Assembly (NCBI RefSeq): GCF_963678835.1
Contig: NZ_OY787469.1
Coordinates: forward strand, 2,418,001-2,482,000
Reading direction: 5' to 3'
DNA length: 64,000 nucleotides
From: an uncultured Desulfuromonas sp.
GTDB lineage: Bacteria > Desulfobacterota > Desulfuromonadia > Desulfuromonadales > Desulfuromonadaceae
Each line of letters begins with the position of its first letter. Positions within the stretch are counted from its first letter, which is position 1. The notes beneath the pieces are model-generated. The model had not been told where the DNA came from. It made no database searches and saw only the letters and a program-made list of their open reading frames with translations. This document shows positions 1 to 9,035 of this stretch, piece by piece. The position numbers and the translations under genes are program-made.

Positions 1-1
1 A

Positions 2-1213
2 AAACAGGGGTTTGATCGGATCATTGACCGTTCTACGTCTGATGTCATTGACTTCAGTTACGCAGAGCAGGACTGGCGTGATTCACTGCTGGCTGCATTT
101 CCACACGAAGTTGCTGCCATTGATCGCTTTCAGCAGACGGTGTTGTCTATTTGTGATTCTTTGCCGTATCTCAATAATAACAAGACCTTTGGCGAAGAAG
201 GGTTATTTGCTCACGGTCAGGATGTCAGCCTGCAGGCGTTTGTTGCGGAATTAACGCAGGATTTTCGTTTGCGCGCGGCATTGTGTATGCATTGTTTACT
301 GCATGGCACCCCCCCGGACCAGATTCCACTGCGTCTTCATGCGGCAGTGGTTGGCCCTTATTGTCGTTCGGTACATGGTGTTCGTGGCGGGGGTGAGCAG
401 TTAAGTCAGGCGTTTGACGATTGTCTGCAACAGGCCGGTGTTGACCTGTTTTGCTCTTCTACGGTGACGGCCATGTCCGTGGGGCATGAGGGCGAGATTG
501 CCGGTGTTCTTCTCGCCTCCGGGCAGCAACTTGTTGCCAAGCAGGTTATCCATGCTGCGGACCCGCGCCTGTTGCTTGACTGGCTCGATGAACGCTGTTT
601 TCGTCCGGTGTATCGACGCCGTCTGGCCGCATTGCAGGAAACACAGTCTGCTCTGGTGTTGTTTGGTCGCAGTGCGCAACCCGTTGATGCGTTGGCGGGC
701 CGGAATTTGTATTTGGCGGACCTTCAACAGGGAACGCAGTTGTTTTCCGGAACCATTGCTCAGCGCCCTTTGTACCTGTCCTCTGCCGGACAGGGCTGTG
801 GCATCATCGGCATCATGCCGGAAGATTATGGGCGCTTTAAGCCCTGGCAAAACAGCTGTCGCGGCCAGCGTCCTGACGACTATCGGCACTTAAAACAGCA
901 GTGCTGTGAGCAGGTTCTGGAGCGCATTGAACAGGATGTGCCGGAGGTCGCACAAGCGCTTCAGCAGTCGTTTCTGGCCACGCCGCTGACGTTGCGGGAT
1001 TATTTGCACTACCCGCACGGCGCTGTGTATGGAATCAGCCATCAGTTGGCCCAATACCCCCTGCAGGTGGCCACTCGGGTGCGGGGACTCTATCTTTCGG
1101 GACAGGCCTTGGCGGCACCTGGATTGATGGGGGCGATGGTCGGTGCTTTTTATACCTGTGGCACCTTATTAGGACATCAACGCGTTGCAGAGGAGTTGAA
1201 CCAGTGGCATTAA
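2..1213 (+). CDS. CrtI-like (phytoene desaturase family) FAD oxidoreductase, 5' end outside window
   Basis: The reading frame is open from base 2, so the start and the N-terminal FAD-binding Rossmann motif lie to the left of the window. What is visible is about 403 residues of a CrtI/phytoene desaturase-type flavoprotein: a mid-region with GVRGGGEQLSQAF (typical of the part that selects the monomer chain and FAD), VIHAADPRLLLDWL, and a C-terminal end GLYLSGQALAAPGLMGAMVG that matches the family's conserved FAD-contacting tail. Such enzymes desaturate or isomerise polyene chains. The stop overlaps the next ketosynthase start by 10 bp, so it is part of the cluster. The substrate is unknown; it could act on the polyketide chain rather than on a carotenoid. 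Confidence 0.8.
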   Translation, partial: KQGFDRIIDRSTSDVIDFSYAEQDWRDSLLAAFPHEVAAIDRFQQTVLSICDSLPYLNNNKTFGEEGLFAHGQDVSLQAFVAELTQDFRLRAALCMHCLLHGTPPDQIPLRLHAAVVGPYCRSVHGVRGGGEQLSQAFDDCLQQAGVDLFCSSTVTAMSVGHEGEIAGVLLASGQQLVAKQVIHAADPRLLLDWLDERCFRPVYRRRLAALQETQSALVLFGRSAQPVDALAGRNLYLADLQQGTQLFSGTIAQRPLYLSSAGQGCGIIGIMPEDYGRFKPWQNSCRGQRPDDYRHLKQQCCEQVLERIEQDVPEVAQALQQSFLATPLTLRDYLHYPHGAVYGISHQLAQYPLQVATRVRGLYLSGQALAAPGLMGAMVGAFYTCGTLLGHQRVAEELNQWH

Positions 1214-2439
1214 ACAGAGTTGTGATCACCGGGATGGGAGCCGTTTCTCCATTTGGCGCAACCGTTGCTGATCTGCTCAGCGGGCTGTATGAAGGACGAA
1301 GCGCTGTAGCTTATTATGAAGCGTTACGCCAGGTCCAGGGGTTGCGCAGTTTGGTGGCCAGTCGCGTTCACGGCATTGACCCAAAGCAGATTGCCCGCAA
1401 GCATCGCCGTTCTATGTCGAAAATGTCGATTTACGCCACGCTTGCGGCAACCGAGGCCATGGCGCAGGCCGGAATTGACGAAAAGCTCTGTGCGTCAGGC
1501 GAGCTGGGGGTGGCGGTCGGTTCCACTGTCGGCAGCACTGAAGTAACTGAAGCTTTTTTTGAAGACTATTTTACCGACCACAGCCTTGAACGGATGAAAT
1601 CGACGCTGTTTTTTCAGATGATGAACCACACCTGTGCGTCCAACATTGCTCAAACGTTTAATATCACCGGTCGTCTCCTCGCGCCTTCGGCGGCCTGTGC
1701 CACAGGGAGTCAGGCGATCGGTTACGGCTATGAGATGATTGCTCAGGGCCATCAGCAGATGATGCTGTGTGGCGGTGCCGATGAACTGCATCCCTTGACC
1801 TGTGCCACCTTCGATGTGATGCATGCAGCTTCCACCGCCTACAATGATCAGGCGCAGCAGACGCCTCGACCCTTTGCCGCAGATCGCGACGGGATGGTGT
1901 GTGGTGAAGGCAGCGGTGTTGTCGTTCTTGAGTCGTTGGACTCCGCCCTTCGTCGTCAAGCCAATATCCTCGGTGAGGTGATTGGTTTTGCGACGGTTTC
2001 TGATCCGGGAAATATTGCCAATCCCGATGCACGGGTGATGGCGCACTGTATCCGTAAAGCCCTTGAGGCGGCAAATATTGATGCAGCCCAAGTCGATTAC
2101 GTCAATGCTCATGCCACGGCAACGGAGCAGGGGGATATTGCTGAGAGTCAGGCTATTGGTGACGTGTTTGACACCCCCGTGGCCGTAAGCAGCCTCAAAG
2201 GACATCTTGGACACACCATGGCTGCCAGTGGTGCCTTGGAGACGATTGCCACTGTCGACATGCTTCAGCAGGGCAAACTGATACCGACTCTGCACCTTGA
2301 AGATGTTGATCAGCGTTGTTGTGAACTCAATTATATCAAGAAGATAGAAGAAAAACCTTTAAGTTTTGCATTAAAAAATAATTTTGCTCTTGGCGGGGTG
2401 AATACCTCACTGGTTTTAAGGAGATATGACCATGACTGA
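1204..2439 (+). CDS. FabF-type beta-ketoacyl-ACP synthase (active triad present)
   Basis: 411-residue KAS II/FabF-like condensing enzyme. The N terminus VVITGMGAVSPFG is the family signature. The catalytic Cys is C165 in PSAACATGSQ, the first His is H303 in NAHATAT, and the second is H337 in KGHLGHT with K332, so it should be active in decarboxylative Claisen condensation of malonyl-ACP onto an acyl chain. It starts with GTG (MALNRV) inside the end of the CrtI-like gene, and its end overlaps the ACP gene, which suggests translational coupling. In aryl-polyene-type clusters a stand-alone ketosynthase like this performs an initiating or an elongating condensation; which one cannot be told from sequence alone. 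Confidence 0.93.
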   Translation: MALNRVVITGMGAVSPFGATVADLLSGLYEGRSAVAYYEALRQVQGLRSLVASRVHGIDPKQIARKHRRSMSKMSIYATLAATEAMAQAGIDEKLCASGELGVAVGSTVGSTEVTEAFFEDYFTDHSLERMKSTLFFQMMNHTCASNIAQTFNITGRLLAPSAACATGSQAIGYGYEMIAQGHQQMMLCGGADELHPLTCATFDVMHAASTAYNDQAQQTPRPFAADRDGMVCGEGSGVVVLESLDSALRRQANILGEVIGFATVSDPGNIANPDARVMAHCIRKALEAANIDAAQVDYVNAHATATEQGDIAESQAIGDVFDTPVAVSSLKGHLGHTMAASGALETIATVDMLQQGKLIPTLHLEDVDQRCCELNYIKKIEEKPLSFALKNNFALGGVNTSLVLRRYDHD

Positions 2440-2686
2440 ACAGGAAATCATCACCACGGTCAATACGGCCCTGGCGGAAGAATTTGAACTCGATCTGGAT
2501 GAAATGACCCCGGATGTATCACTGTATGAGGATCTGGGACTCGACAGTCTGGATACCGTAGATATGGTCATTGTTCTTGAAGGGGCGTTCAAGTTCAAGA
2601 TTCGTGAAGAAGCCGATGTCAAAGAGATCCGCACTCTGGGTGATATCCACGCGTTTGTTGCCAAGAAACTTGCTGCCGAATCCTGA
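2432..2686 (+). CDS. Acyl carrier protein (first of three)
   Basis: 84-residue acidic ACP with the phosphopantetheine attachment motif LGLDSLDTVDMV; the modified serine is S39. Two in-frame ATGs lie 6 bp apart. The one at 2432 is preferred because AGGAG ends about 9 bp upstream of it, while the ATG at 2426 is too close to that site. It overlaps the ketosynthase stop by 8 bp and abuts the acyltransferase. Its place between ketosynthase, acyltransferase and adenylating enzyme suggests that it carries the starter or the growing chain. The window has two further ACPs (21752 and 27813), so separate ACPs may serve starter and extender units. Confidence 0.93.
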   Translation: MTEQEIITTVNTALAEEFELDLDEMTPDVSLYEDLGLDSLDTVDMVIVLEGAFKFKIREEADVKEIRTLGDIHAFVAKKLAAES

Positions 2687-2692
2687 TTGTTC

Positions 2693-3481
2693 ATGAACAC
2701 TTATTCTCTGCTGCACGGAATCGCCATGAATGTCTGGATCTATAGCCTGCTGGTTCTGTGGACGGTACTTGGTCTATTTTTGAGTCCATTTCAGACGGCC
2801 TATCTGCGTCTGCGTCATCATTGGCCCGTTGACCGCGCTGTGCGTCACCTTATCTGGCTGTATGGGCGTGGTTGGCTGTTGCTGATCTCCCCGTTTGTGT
2901 CATTTTCTCGCGAAGGATTGACAGCGTCGGAGCTTCCTGAGCGCTGTGTGTTTGTCATCAACCATCTGTCGTTTTTTGATACCTATTTCATGGCGGCATT
3001 GCCGCACAGCGACGTTACTTTTGCCGTGCGTTCCTGGCCTTTTAAAATGTTTTGGTATCGTCTGTTCATGCGTTTGGCCAACTATCTTGAAGTGGAAGAT
3101 CTCAGCTGGCAACAAACCACGGAACGTGGCAAAGACATTTTGAAAAATGGCGGTTCCGTTCTGTTCTTTCCCGAGGGCCATCGCAGCCGCGATGGGAAAA
3201 TACAACGTTTTTATTCCGGTGCCTTTCAACTTGCCGTGGCGGCCCAATGTCCCGTGGTCCCTTTATGTATTACCGGTACCGATGTATTGCTGCCGCCAGG
3301 CCGTAAATGGTTGCGTCCGTGCCGGGTTCAGTTGCAGATTCTTGCGCCGGTGGCTGTGGATGATTATCAGTATGAGGGGGGGCATCTGGCTTTAAAGAAG
3401 AAAGTCAAAGCGGACATGGTTGAAGCGTTGGAAAAAATGACGGTGATGCAGGCCGCCGAGGTTGAGGTGGTGTCATGTTGA
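2693..3481 (+). CDS. PlsC-type 1-acylglycerol-3-phosphate O-acyltransferase family protein
   Basis: About 262 residues with an N-terminal membrane segment (roughly residues 12-32, rich in L/V/W) followed by a lysophospholipid acyltransferase domain. The catalytic HX4D motif is seen in NHLSFFDTYF and the acceptor-binding motif in FFPEGHRSRDG. The start could be TTG at 2687 or ATG at 2693; ATG is chosen. It probably transfers an acyl chain from ACP or CoA to a glycerolipid or related hydroxyl acceptor at the inner membrane. In this cluster the donor could be the finished aryl-polyene or modified acyl chain, which is inference. The 3' end overlaps the next gene by 7 bp. Confidence 0.85.
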   Translation: MNTYSLLHGIAMNVWIYSLLVLWTVLGLFLSPFQTAYLRLRHHWPVDRAVRHLIWLYGRGWLLLISPFVSFSREGLTASELPERCVFVINHLSFFDTYFMAALPHSDVTFAVRSWPFKMFWYRLFMRLANYLEVEDLSWQQTTERGKDILKNGGSVLFFPEGHRSRDGKIQRFYSGAFQLAVAAQCPVVPLCITGTDVLLPPGRKWLRPCRVQLQILAPVAVDDYQYEGGHLALKKKVKADMVEALEKMTVMQAAEVEVVSC

Positions 3482-4794
3482 GTTGCAGTGAACAACTGGC
3501 TTTTGCCGCCCCTGACGTGATCCGTGAGCAGCAGCAGATGTTGTTGCGGCAACATGTGGATTACATTGCCGGCCATTCCCGTTTTTATCAACGTATGGCG
3601 CGTGAGTATGGGATTGACCTTCGCGATGTCCGTTGTTATGACGACCTGGCCGAGCTGCCGTTTACCACCAAGGCCGATCTTGAGCAATACGGTGATGAGT
3701 TTCTCTGTGTTGAAGAACGTCAGGTGGCGGATATCTGTCTGACTTCCGGTACCACCGGCTTGCCCGTAGCGTTTATGCAGAGTCGTGACGATCTCGAACG
3801 GCTGTCATTTAATGAACAGTTGGCGTTTACCACTGCGGGGTTAACAGCGGACGACAGGGTGTTGATTGCAGCCGCCATTGATCGCTGTTTTATGGCTGGA
3901 ATGGCGTATTTTCTCGGCTTGAAAAAGATCGGGTCCACGGTGATTCGAGGCGGGTCGAGTTCGGTTTCCGTGGTGGCGCAGTTGATTGAACGGTTTCGCC
4001 CAAACGCGCTGGTAGGTGTGCCGACGCTGTTTCTCGCCCTGGCTCAGATTTTGCGCCAAAAAGGGATCGACCCACGCCAGTGTGGCGTCAAAAAACTGGT
4101 GTGCATTGGTGAGCCGGTGCGTCATCAGAATTTGACGCTGTCTGTTTTGGGCGAACGTCTGCAAGACCAGTGGGGCGCGGAAGTTTACGGTACCTATGCC
4201 AGCACTGAAATGGCCACGACCTTTGTCGATTGCAGCTGTGGCTGTGGCGGTCATTTGCCACCCGAGCTGATGGCGGTTGAGATCGTTGACGATCAGGGAA
4301 AGCGTGTTGCCGCCGGTCAAGCCGGTGAAGTTGTGGCCACACCACTTCAGGTGACGGGCATGCCGTTATTGCGTTTCAAAACAGGTGATGTGGCGACGCT
4401 TTACTGTGATCCCTGTGAGTGTGGACGCAACAGTTGGCGGATTGGTCCGGTGTTGGGGCGTAAAAACCAAATGCTCAAGTATCGCGGAACCACGGTGTAT
4501 CCCCCGGCGATCTTTGCGGTGTTGCAGGAGCTCAAAGAGGTTCAGGCGTTTTATATTGAAGTGCGCGACGATTATGCGCTGTCCGATCAGATTAAAGTGG
4601 TGGTTGGCAGCAGTTGCTCAGAGCTGACGTCGCATCATATTGAGGAGCTGTTGGCGGCACGCATTCGGGTCAAGCCCGAAGTGGTGATTGAGGATGTGGA
4701 TACGGTGCGGAGCCAGACCATGCAGGAAGATAAACGTAAGCCGGTGACGTTTTTTGATTATCGCACTTCTGGTGTTGGTGGAAGTGTCGTTTAA
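3475..4794 (+). CDS. PaaK/CapK-like adenylate-forming ligase (predicted aryl starter-activating enzyme)
   Basis: 439-residue phenylacetate-CoA-ligase-type AMP-binding protein. The nucleotide-binding loop is LTSGTTGLPVAF (around residue 91), followed by YGTYASTEM and FKTGDVATLYC. Paired cysteine clusters (CSCGCGG and CDPCECGR) resemble the structural cysteines of the PaaK family. It should adenylate an aromatic or small carboxylate and pass it to CoA or to an ACP. With an ammonia-lyase in the same cluster, 4-coumarate or cinnamate is the most economical substrate guess. It is shorter and more divergent than the two PaaK-like enzymes at 33479 and 35250, which fits a specialised role. The 607-bp repeat block begins right behind it. 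Confidence 0.8.
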   Translation: MLSCSEQLAFAAPDVIREQQQMLLRQHVDYIAGHSRFYQRMAREYGIDLRDVRCYDDLAELPFTTKADLEQYGDEFLCVEERQVADICLTSGTTGLPVAFMQSRDDLERLSFNEQLAFTTAGLTADDRVLIAAAIDRCFMAGMAYFLGLKKIGSTVIRGGSSSVSVVAQLIERFRPNALVGVPTLFLALAQILRQKGIDPRQCGVKKLVCIGEPVRHQNLTLSVLGERLQDQWGAEVYGTYASTEMATTFVDCSCGCGGHLPPELMAVEIVDDQGKRVAAGQAGEVVATPLQVTGMPLLRFKTGDVATLYCDPCECGRNSWRIGPVLGRKNQMLKYRGTTVYPPAIFAVLQELKEVQAFYIEVRDDYALSDQIKVVVGSSCSELTSHHIEELLAARIRVKPEVVIEDVDTVRSQTMQEDKRKPVTFFDYRTSGVGGSVV

Positions 4795-5049
4795 AGCTTC
4801 TTGTGTTGGACCACAGTTATTGAGCACCAAAGCTCTTCCGCTCAGCAGCGCCGAACAAGGGAGCTGAAGCCCCGTCACGTGCGTGCCACGAACGTGAACG
4901 GATGAGCAATTGGTTCCATCTTATGGACTACGGCAAATGCCAAACCAAGGTCAAGATCGCCGGGATTCGCCCCGGCAGGCGACATCCTTTTGGCAAGCCG
5001 CCCAAAAGGATGCAAAAGCCGGCCAGGGGTTCACAGTGATTTCTTAACT

Positions 5050-5656
5050 TGGATAGGATGGGTCGTTTTCCGTTATGCTTCACTGATTCGGCTCGTTGCC
5101 CTTTAGGTCAACGAATCGTGCTTCTCATGAGCAGTGGTATTGACGGTGATAACTCTCGTGATTTTGATCAACCAAGTTGTGCTGGCACCCCGGCAAAGAG
5201 GGAGTGGGCTTTGCCCACCCCACGGGCACTGACGTTGAACAGAACGCCAATTTTGAATATTGCTCCCAAGCTCTCCCGTACTGCAGCGCCGAACGCAAGG
5301 AGCTGGAGCCGTGATGATCGTCGGCAACTGTTTGAGCGTCAGCGAGTTTTGCCGACATCACGGCGGAAGCGGATGGAGTGAGGGAACTCGAAGAGCGCGA
5401 AGCCCGGGAGTCGATTTTGCGTTCCTTTTGTCGACGCAAAAGGGACCCGAGTGTGGGCGCGGAAGCCCACGTCACGTGGGCACCAACAATGCGAACGGAT
5501 GAAGTCCGCCGGAGCGGTTTGTTCCGTATGGTGGACCACAGAAGAACAAAATCAAGGTCAAGATCGCCGGGATTCGCCCCGGCAGGCGACATCCTTTTGG
5601 CAAGCCGCCCAAAAGGATGCAAAAGCCGGCTAGGGATTCACAGTGATTTCTTGACT
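5050..5656 (+). repeat. 607-bp repeat, copy A
   Basis: First complete unit. It begins at TGGATAGGATGGGTCG and ends just before the same anchor recurs at 5657. It differs from copy B mainly at the segment after the conserved ACGAATCGTGCTTCT stretch (about 5118-5175) and at about 5246-5270, while the central part around the GTCGAC hairpin is nearly identical. Part of the unit (about 5206-5241) is reused in the tail after copy C. Confidence 0.85.
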
Positions 5657-6263
5657 TGGATAGGATGAGTCGTTTTCCGTTATGCTTCACTGATTCGGCT
5701 CGTTGCCCTTTAGGTCAACGAATCGTGCTTCTTCTCAGCGATGGCATTGACGGTGATAAAAAACAGGAGCTTGATCAACCACGTTGTGCTGGCACCCCGG
5801 CAAAGAGGGAGTGGGCGTTGCCCACCCCACGGGCACTGACGTTGAACAGAGCCGCATTGGTCGGCATCGCACCCAAGCTCTCCCGTACTGCAGCGCCGAA
5901 CGCAAGGAGCTGGAGCCGTGATGATCGTCGGCAACTGTTTGAGCGTCAGCGAGTTTTGCCGACATCACGGCGGAAGCGGATGGAGTGAGGGAACTCGAAG
6001 AGCGCGAAGCCCGGGAGTCGATTTTGCGTTCCTTTTGTCGACGCAAAAGGGACCCGAGGTGTGGGCGCGGAAGCCCACGTCACGTGGGCACCAACAATGC
6101 GAACGGATGGAGTTCGCCGGAGCAATTTGTTCCGTATGGTGGACCACAGAAGAACAAAATCAAAGTCAAGATCGCCGGGATTCGCCCCGGCAGGCGACAT
6201 ACTTTTGGCAAGCCGCCCAAAAGGATGCAAAAGCCGGCTAGGGATTCACAGTGATTTCTTGAT
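5657..6263 (+). repeat. 607-bp repeat, copy B
   Basis: Second complete unit, the same length as copy A to the base. It is closer to copy C than to copy A in the variable stretch after the conserved ACGAATCGTGCTTCT segment (both carry the AAACAGGAGCTTGATC variant), which suggests that B and C arose by the later duplication. Confidence 0.85.
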
Positions 6264-6760
6264 TTAGATAGAATGGGTCGTTTTCCGTTATGCTTCACTG
6301 ATTCGGCTCGTTGCCCTTTAGGTCAACGAATCGTGCTTCTTCTCAGCGATGGCATTGATGGTGATAAAAAACAGGAGCTTGATCAACCAAGTTGTGCTGG
6401 CACCCCAGCAAAGAGGGAGTGGGCGTTGCCCACCCCACGGGCACTGACGTTGAACAGAGCCGCATTGGTCGGCATCGCATCCAAGCTCTCCCGTACTGCA
6501 GCGCCGAACGCAAGGAGCTGGAGCCGTGATGATCGTCGGCAACTGTTTGAGCGTTAGCGAGTTTTGCCGACATCACGGCGGAAGCGGATGGAGTGAGGGA
6601 ACTCGAAGAGCGCGAAGCCCGGGAGTCGATTTTGCGGTACTTTTGTCGACGCAAAAGTGCCCCGACGTGCGGGCGCGGAAGCCCGCGTCATGTGCGTACC
6701 AACAATGCGAACGGATGAAGTCCGCCGGGAGCGGTTTGTTTCGTGATGCGGACCACAGGC
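6264..6760 (+). repeat. 607-bp repeat, copy C (3'-truncated)
   Basis: Third unit, starting at TAGATAGAATGGGTCG. It follows copy B to about the GGACCACAG position (485-487 bases into the unit), with more substitutions toward its end (the GTCGAC hairpin arms have changed to GTACTTTTG/CAAAAGTGC, keeping complementarity). It then breaks off into a tail with a GTGGGC/GCCCAC hairpin at about 6778-6800. Confidence 0.8.
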
Positions 6761-6987
6761 GATCAAGATCAAAATCAGTGGGCTTTGCCCACCCCACGGG
6801 CATTAAAGTTGAACCGCCCGTGATGTGTGAGCAAATTCACGACACGTGCGTAGCCGCTGACGTGAACGGGCGAGCCTGTTTGAAGTGATCTGATTGTTGT
6901 GGCATGTGAAGGAACCATTTTACGTGTTTCACTGTATTTATGAACGTTTGAGACAAGATTTTTATCTGAAATGACGAGGGAAAGAAA

Positions 6988-8574
6988 ATGGCAGAAAAGA
7001 AATCAGTTGTTTTAACCGGTAATGATCTGACTGTGGAACAGATTATTGCTGTCGGCGTCGGTGACCTGAAGGTTGAGCTCGACGAACAGGCGTTGCAGCG
7101 TTGTCGTGACAGCCGCACTTTCCTGGAAGAGGCGGTCAATGCTCGTCATATTATTTACGGCGTCAATACATCGTTCGGCCCCATGTGCAACAAGATCATT
7201 GATGACAACGAGATCGAGGCACTACAGGTCAACCTGATTCGCAGCCATGCTGCCGGTCTTGGCGATCCGCTTAAGCCTTATATTGGCCTTGCCGTGATGC
7301 TCGTGCGACTCAATACGCTCGTCAAAGGCTACAGTGGCGTGCGGATTGAGCTGCTCGAGTTTATGCAGTGGATGATCAACGAAGGCGTTGCTCCTTATAT
7401 CCCCGAATGCGGCAGTGTCGGCGCTTCCGGTGACCTGATTCATCTGGCCCATCTGGCCCTGGGAATCATCGGTGAAGGCAACGTCTACTACCGCGATGAA
7501 CTACGCCCGGCTGCAGACGTTTTCGCCGAGTTGGGGCGCGAGCCGATGCGCTTGAGCTACAAAGAAGGCATTGCTCTGATGAACGGCACCAGCGCCATGA
7601 CCGCTCTGGCAGCTTTCGCCATTTTTGGTGCCAAGAAACTGTTGCGGGTCAGTTGTGTCACCGGGGCTTTCGGCATTGAATTGTTCGGCGGTATTGATGA
7701 TGCTTTCGACGAAGATCTGCACAAGATCAAGCCTCATCCTGGACAGGTGGAGATTGCCGAAATCATTCGCAACCTGTATCGCGGCTCCGGGAACATCACT
7801 CTGCGCGAGAATATGCATGACCAAATTCGCGGTCAGCACCAGGAAGGACTGGTCTTCGAAACCACCATCAATGTTCAGGATGTGTATTCCATCCGCTGCA
7901 CGCCTCAAGTTTTGGCCCCGGCGGCTGAGATGATTGAAAGTGCCACGCGCACCGTCGAGGTGGAAGCCAACTCCTCCAACGACAATCCGATCATTGTTCC
8001 GGACAAGAAAAAAATCATTCACGGTGGCAACTTCCACGGCCAGAGTATCGGTTTTGCCATGGATGCGTTGTGTATCAGCTTGTCAACACTGTGCAACTTG
8101 TCGGAACGGCGGCTTAATAAGCTGCTTGATAAAAACCTCAACGAAGGACTGCCTGAGCATCTGATCCCCGGCACTCTTGGCTTGACCATGGGGTTCATGG
8201 GATCGCAGTATCTGGCCACCTCGACCACGGCCGAGAATCGTCAGTTGGCCAACCCGGTGAGTACAAACTCCATCTCCTGTAACGCCTCCAATCAGGATGT
8301 TGTCAGCATGGGCACCGTGGCGGCACGCAAGGCATTCAAGCAGGTGAGCAACGCCAAGCACATCCTGACCATGGAGGTTTTGGCGGATATGCAAGCGCTG
8401 TCGTTCCGTAATGCTGATCGTCTTGGCCTGGGCACCTCACGCATTTATGCGGCTCTCAATGACGAATTTCAGATTTACGATAACAGCCGGGTGTTCCACG
8501 ATGATCTGGTCGCCATGCGTAAAAAGCTGTTTTCAAGCCAGATGTTCGATGATTTAAGTGGTTATTGGTCCTGA
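6988..8574 (+). CDS. Aromatic amino acid ammonia-lyase (HAL/TAL family)
   Basis: 528-residue MIO-dependent lyase. The MIO cofactor tripeptide is A146-S147-G148 in GSVGASGDLIHLAHLAL, and the conserved active-site tyrosine is in IIYGVNTSFGP (Y57). The substrate-selectivity pair is S86-H87 in NLIRSHAAG. SH is found in histidine lyases but also in characterised flavobacterial tyrosine ammonia-lyases that serve flexirubin clusters, whose context NLIRSH matches this one. It should therefore deaminate Tyr (or His/Phe) to the trans-acrylate. The neighbours (ligase, ketosynthases, ACPs) favour 4-coumarate as a polyene starter. The start at ATG 6988 follows GAGGGAAAG. The gene sits just after the repeat block and before the dehydratase. 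Confidence 0.9.
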   Translation: MAEKKSVVLTGNDLTVEQIIAVGVGDLKVELDEQALQRCRDSRTFLEEAVNARHIIYGVNTSFGPMCNKIIDDNEIEALQVNLIRSHAAGLGDPLKPYIGLAVMLVRLNTLVKGYSGVRIELLEFMQWMINEGVAPYIPECGSVGASGDLIHLAHLALGIIGEGNVYYRDELRPAADVFAELGREPMRLSYKEGIALMNGTSAMTALAAFAIFGAKKLLRVSCVTGAFGIELFGGIDDAFDEDLHKIKPHPGQVEIAEIIRNLYRGSGNITLRENMHDQIRGQHQEGLVFETTINVQDVYSIRCTPQVLAPAAEMIESATRTVEVEANSSNDNPIIVPDKKKIIHGGNFHGQSIGFAMDALCISLSTLCNLSERRLNKLLDKNLNEGLPEHLIPGTLGLTMGFMGSQYLATSTTAENRQLANPVSTNSISCNASNQDVVSMGTVAARKAFKQVSNAKHILTMEVLADMQALSFRNADRLGLGTSRIYAALNDEFQIYDNSRVFHDDLVAMRKKLFSSQMFDDLSGYWS

Positions 8575-8594
8575 TCTCCAGGGAGGGAAAACGG

Positions 8595-9035
8595 ATGACT
8601 TCAACGACAATGACGATGACTTTGCCCATGGCGGCGCAAAAATTGTTGCCCCACCGGCCGCCCATGCTGCTGGTGGATGCGCTGGTCGCATTTACGCCCG
8701 GGTGCGGCACGGTTGTCAGTGAAGTTCATGCCGAAGACCTGTTTGTCTGCGAAGACGGCAGCCTGGAACCTGTGGCCTTTATTGAGTTGATTGCTCAAAG
8801 CTATGCAGCGATCAAAGGCTATGAGGATACCCTGAACGGGGTTCCGGTGCGTGAGGGGTTTCTCGTGGGGGGACGTCAGGTCAAACTGTTGTCCAAGGCC
8901 CATGTCGGTGACCGGTTGACCATCGATATTGAGACCTCCGGTCAGCTGGAGGGTTTTTGTGTGGTTGACGGCGTGGTGCGCTGTGACGAAGAGATTCTTG
9001 CCGAGGGGAGTATCAAGCTATGGATTCGCGACTAA
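8595..9035 (+). CDS. Hot-dog 3-hydroxyacyl-ACP dehydratase (ApeP/FabZ-like)
   Basis: 146-residue single hot-dog protein. The N-terminal LLPHRPPMLLVD matches the FabZ LPHRxPFLLVD signature, and FIELIAQSYAAIKG carries the acidic residue expected at the FabZ catalytic Glu position. It should remove water from 3-hydroxyacyl-ACP to give a trans-2-enoyl chain; repeated without enoyl reduction this builds a polyene. The ATG at 8595 is chosen over upstream frames because GGGAGGG lies at optimal distance. It begins 20 bp after the ammonia-lyase stop and overlaps the LolA-like gene, as in aryl-polyene clusters. Confidence 0.85.
   Translation: MTSTTMTMTLPMAAQKLLPHRPPMLLVDALVAFTPGCGTVVSEVHAEDLFVCEDGSLEPVAFIELIAQSYAAIKGYEDTLNGVPVREGFLVGGRQVKLLSKAHVGDRLTIDIETSGQLEGFCVVDGVVRCDEEILAEGSIKLWIRD

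Larger units (their letters stand above)
4808..6880 (+). repeat. Block of 607-bp tandem repeats with no credible gene
   Basis: About 2.1 kb between the ligase and the ammonia-lyase consists of a GC-rich, hairpin-dense unit repeated with a period of exactly 607 bp: the anchor GGATAGGATG-GTCGTTTTCC begins near 5050, 5657 and, slightly changed, 6264. A degenerate, internally deleted copy precedes the first full unit (about 4808-5049) and a shortened one ends near 6760, followed by a tail (to about 6880) reusing pieces of the unit. Each unit holds several inverted repeats, among them CATCCTTTTGG with CCAAAAGGATG, CCTTTTG with CAAAAGG around a GTCGAC core, and GTGGGC with GCCCAC. Open frames exist on both strands but show no codon-level conservation signal, ribosome sites or known domains. 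Confidence 0.85.

Noticed and set aside
5049-6888. Many open frames of 60-165 codons on both strands in the repeat block
   Set aside because: They recur because the DNA repeats, cross hairpins, lack SD sites and known domains, and differ in frame between copies; typical shadow frames in GC-rich repeats.
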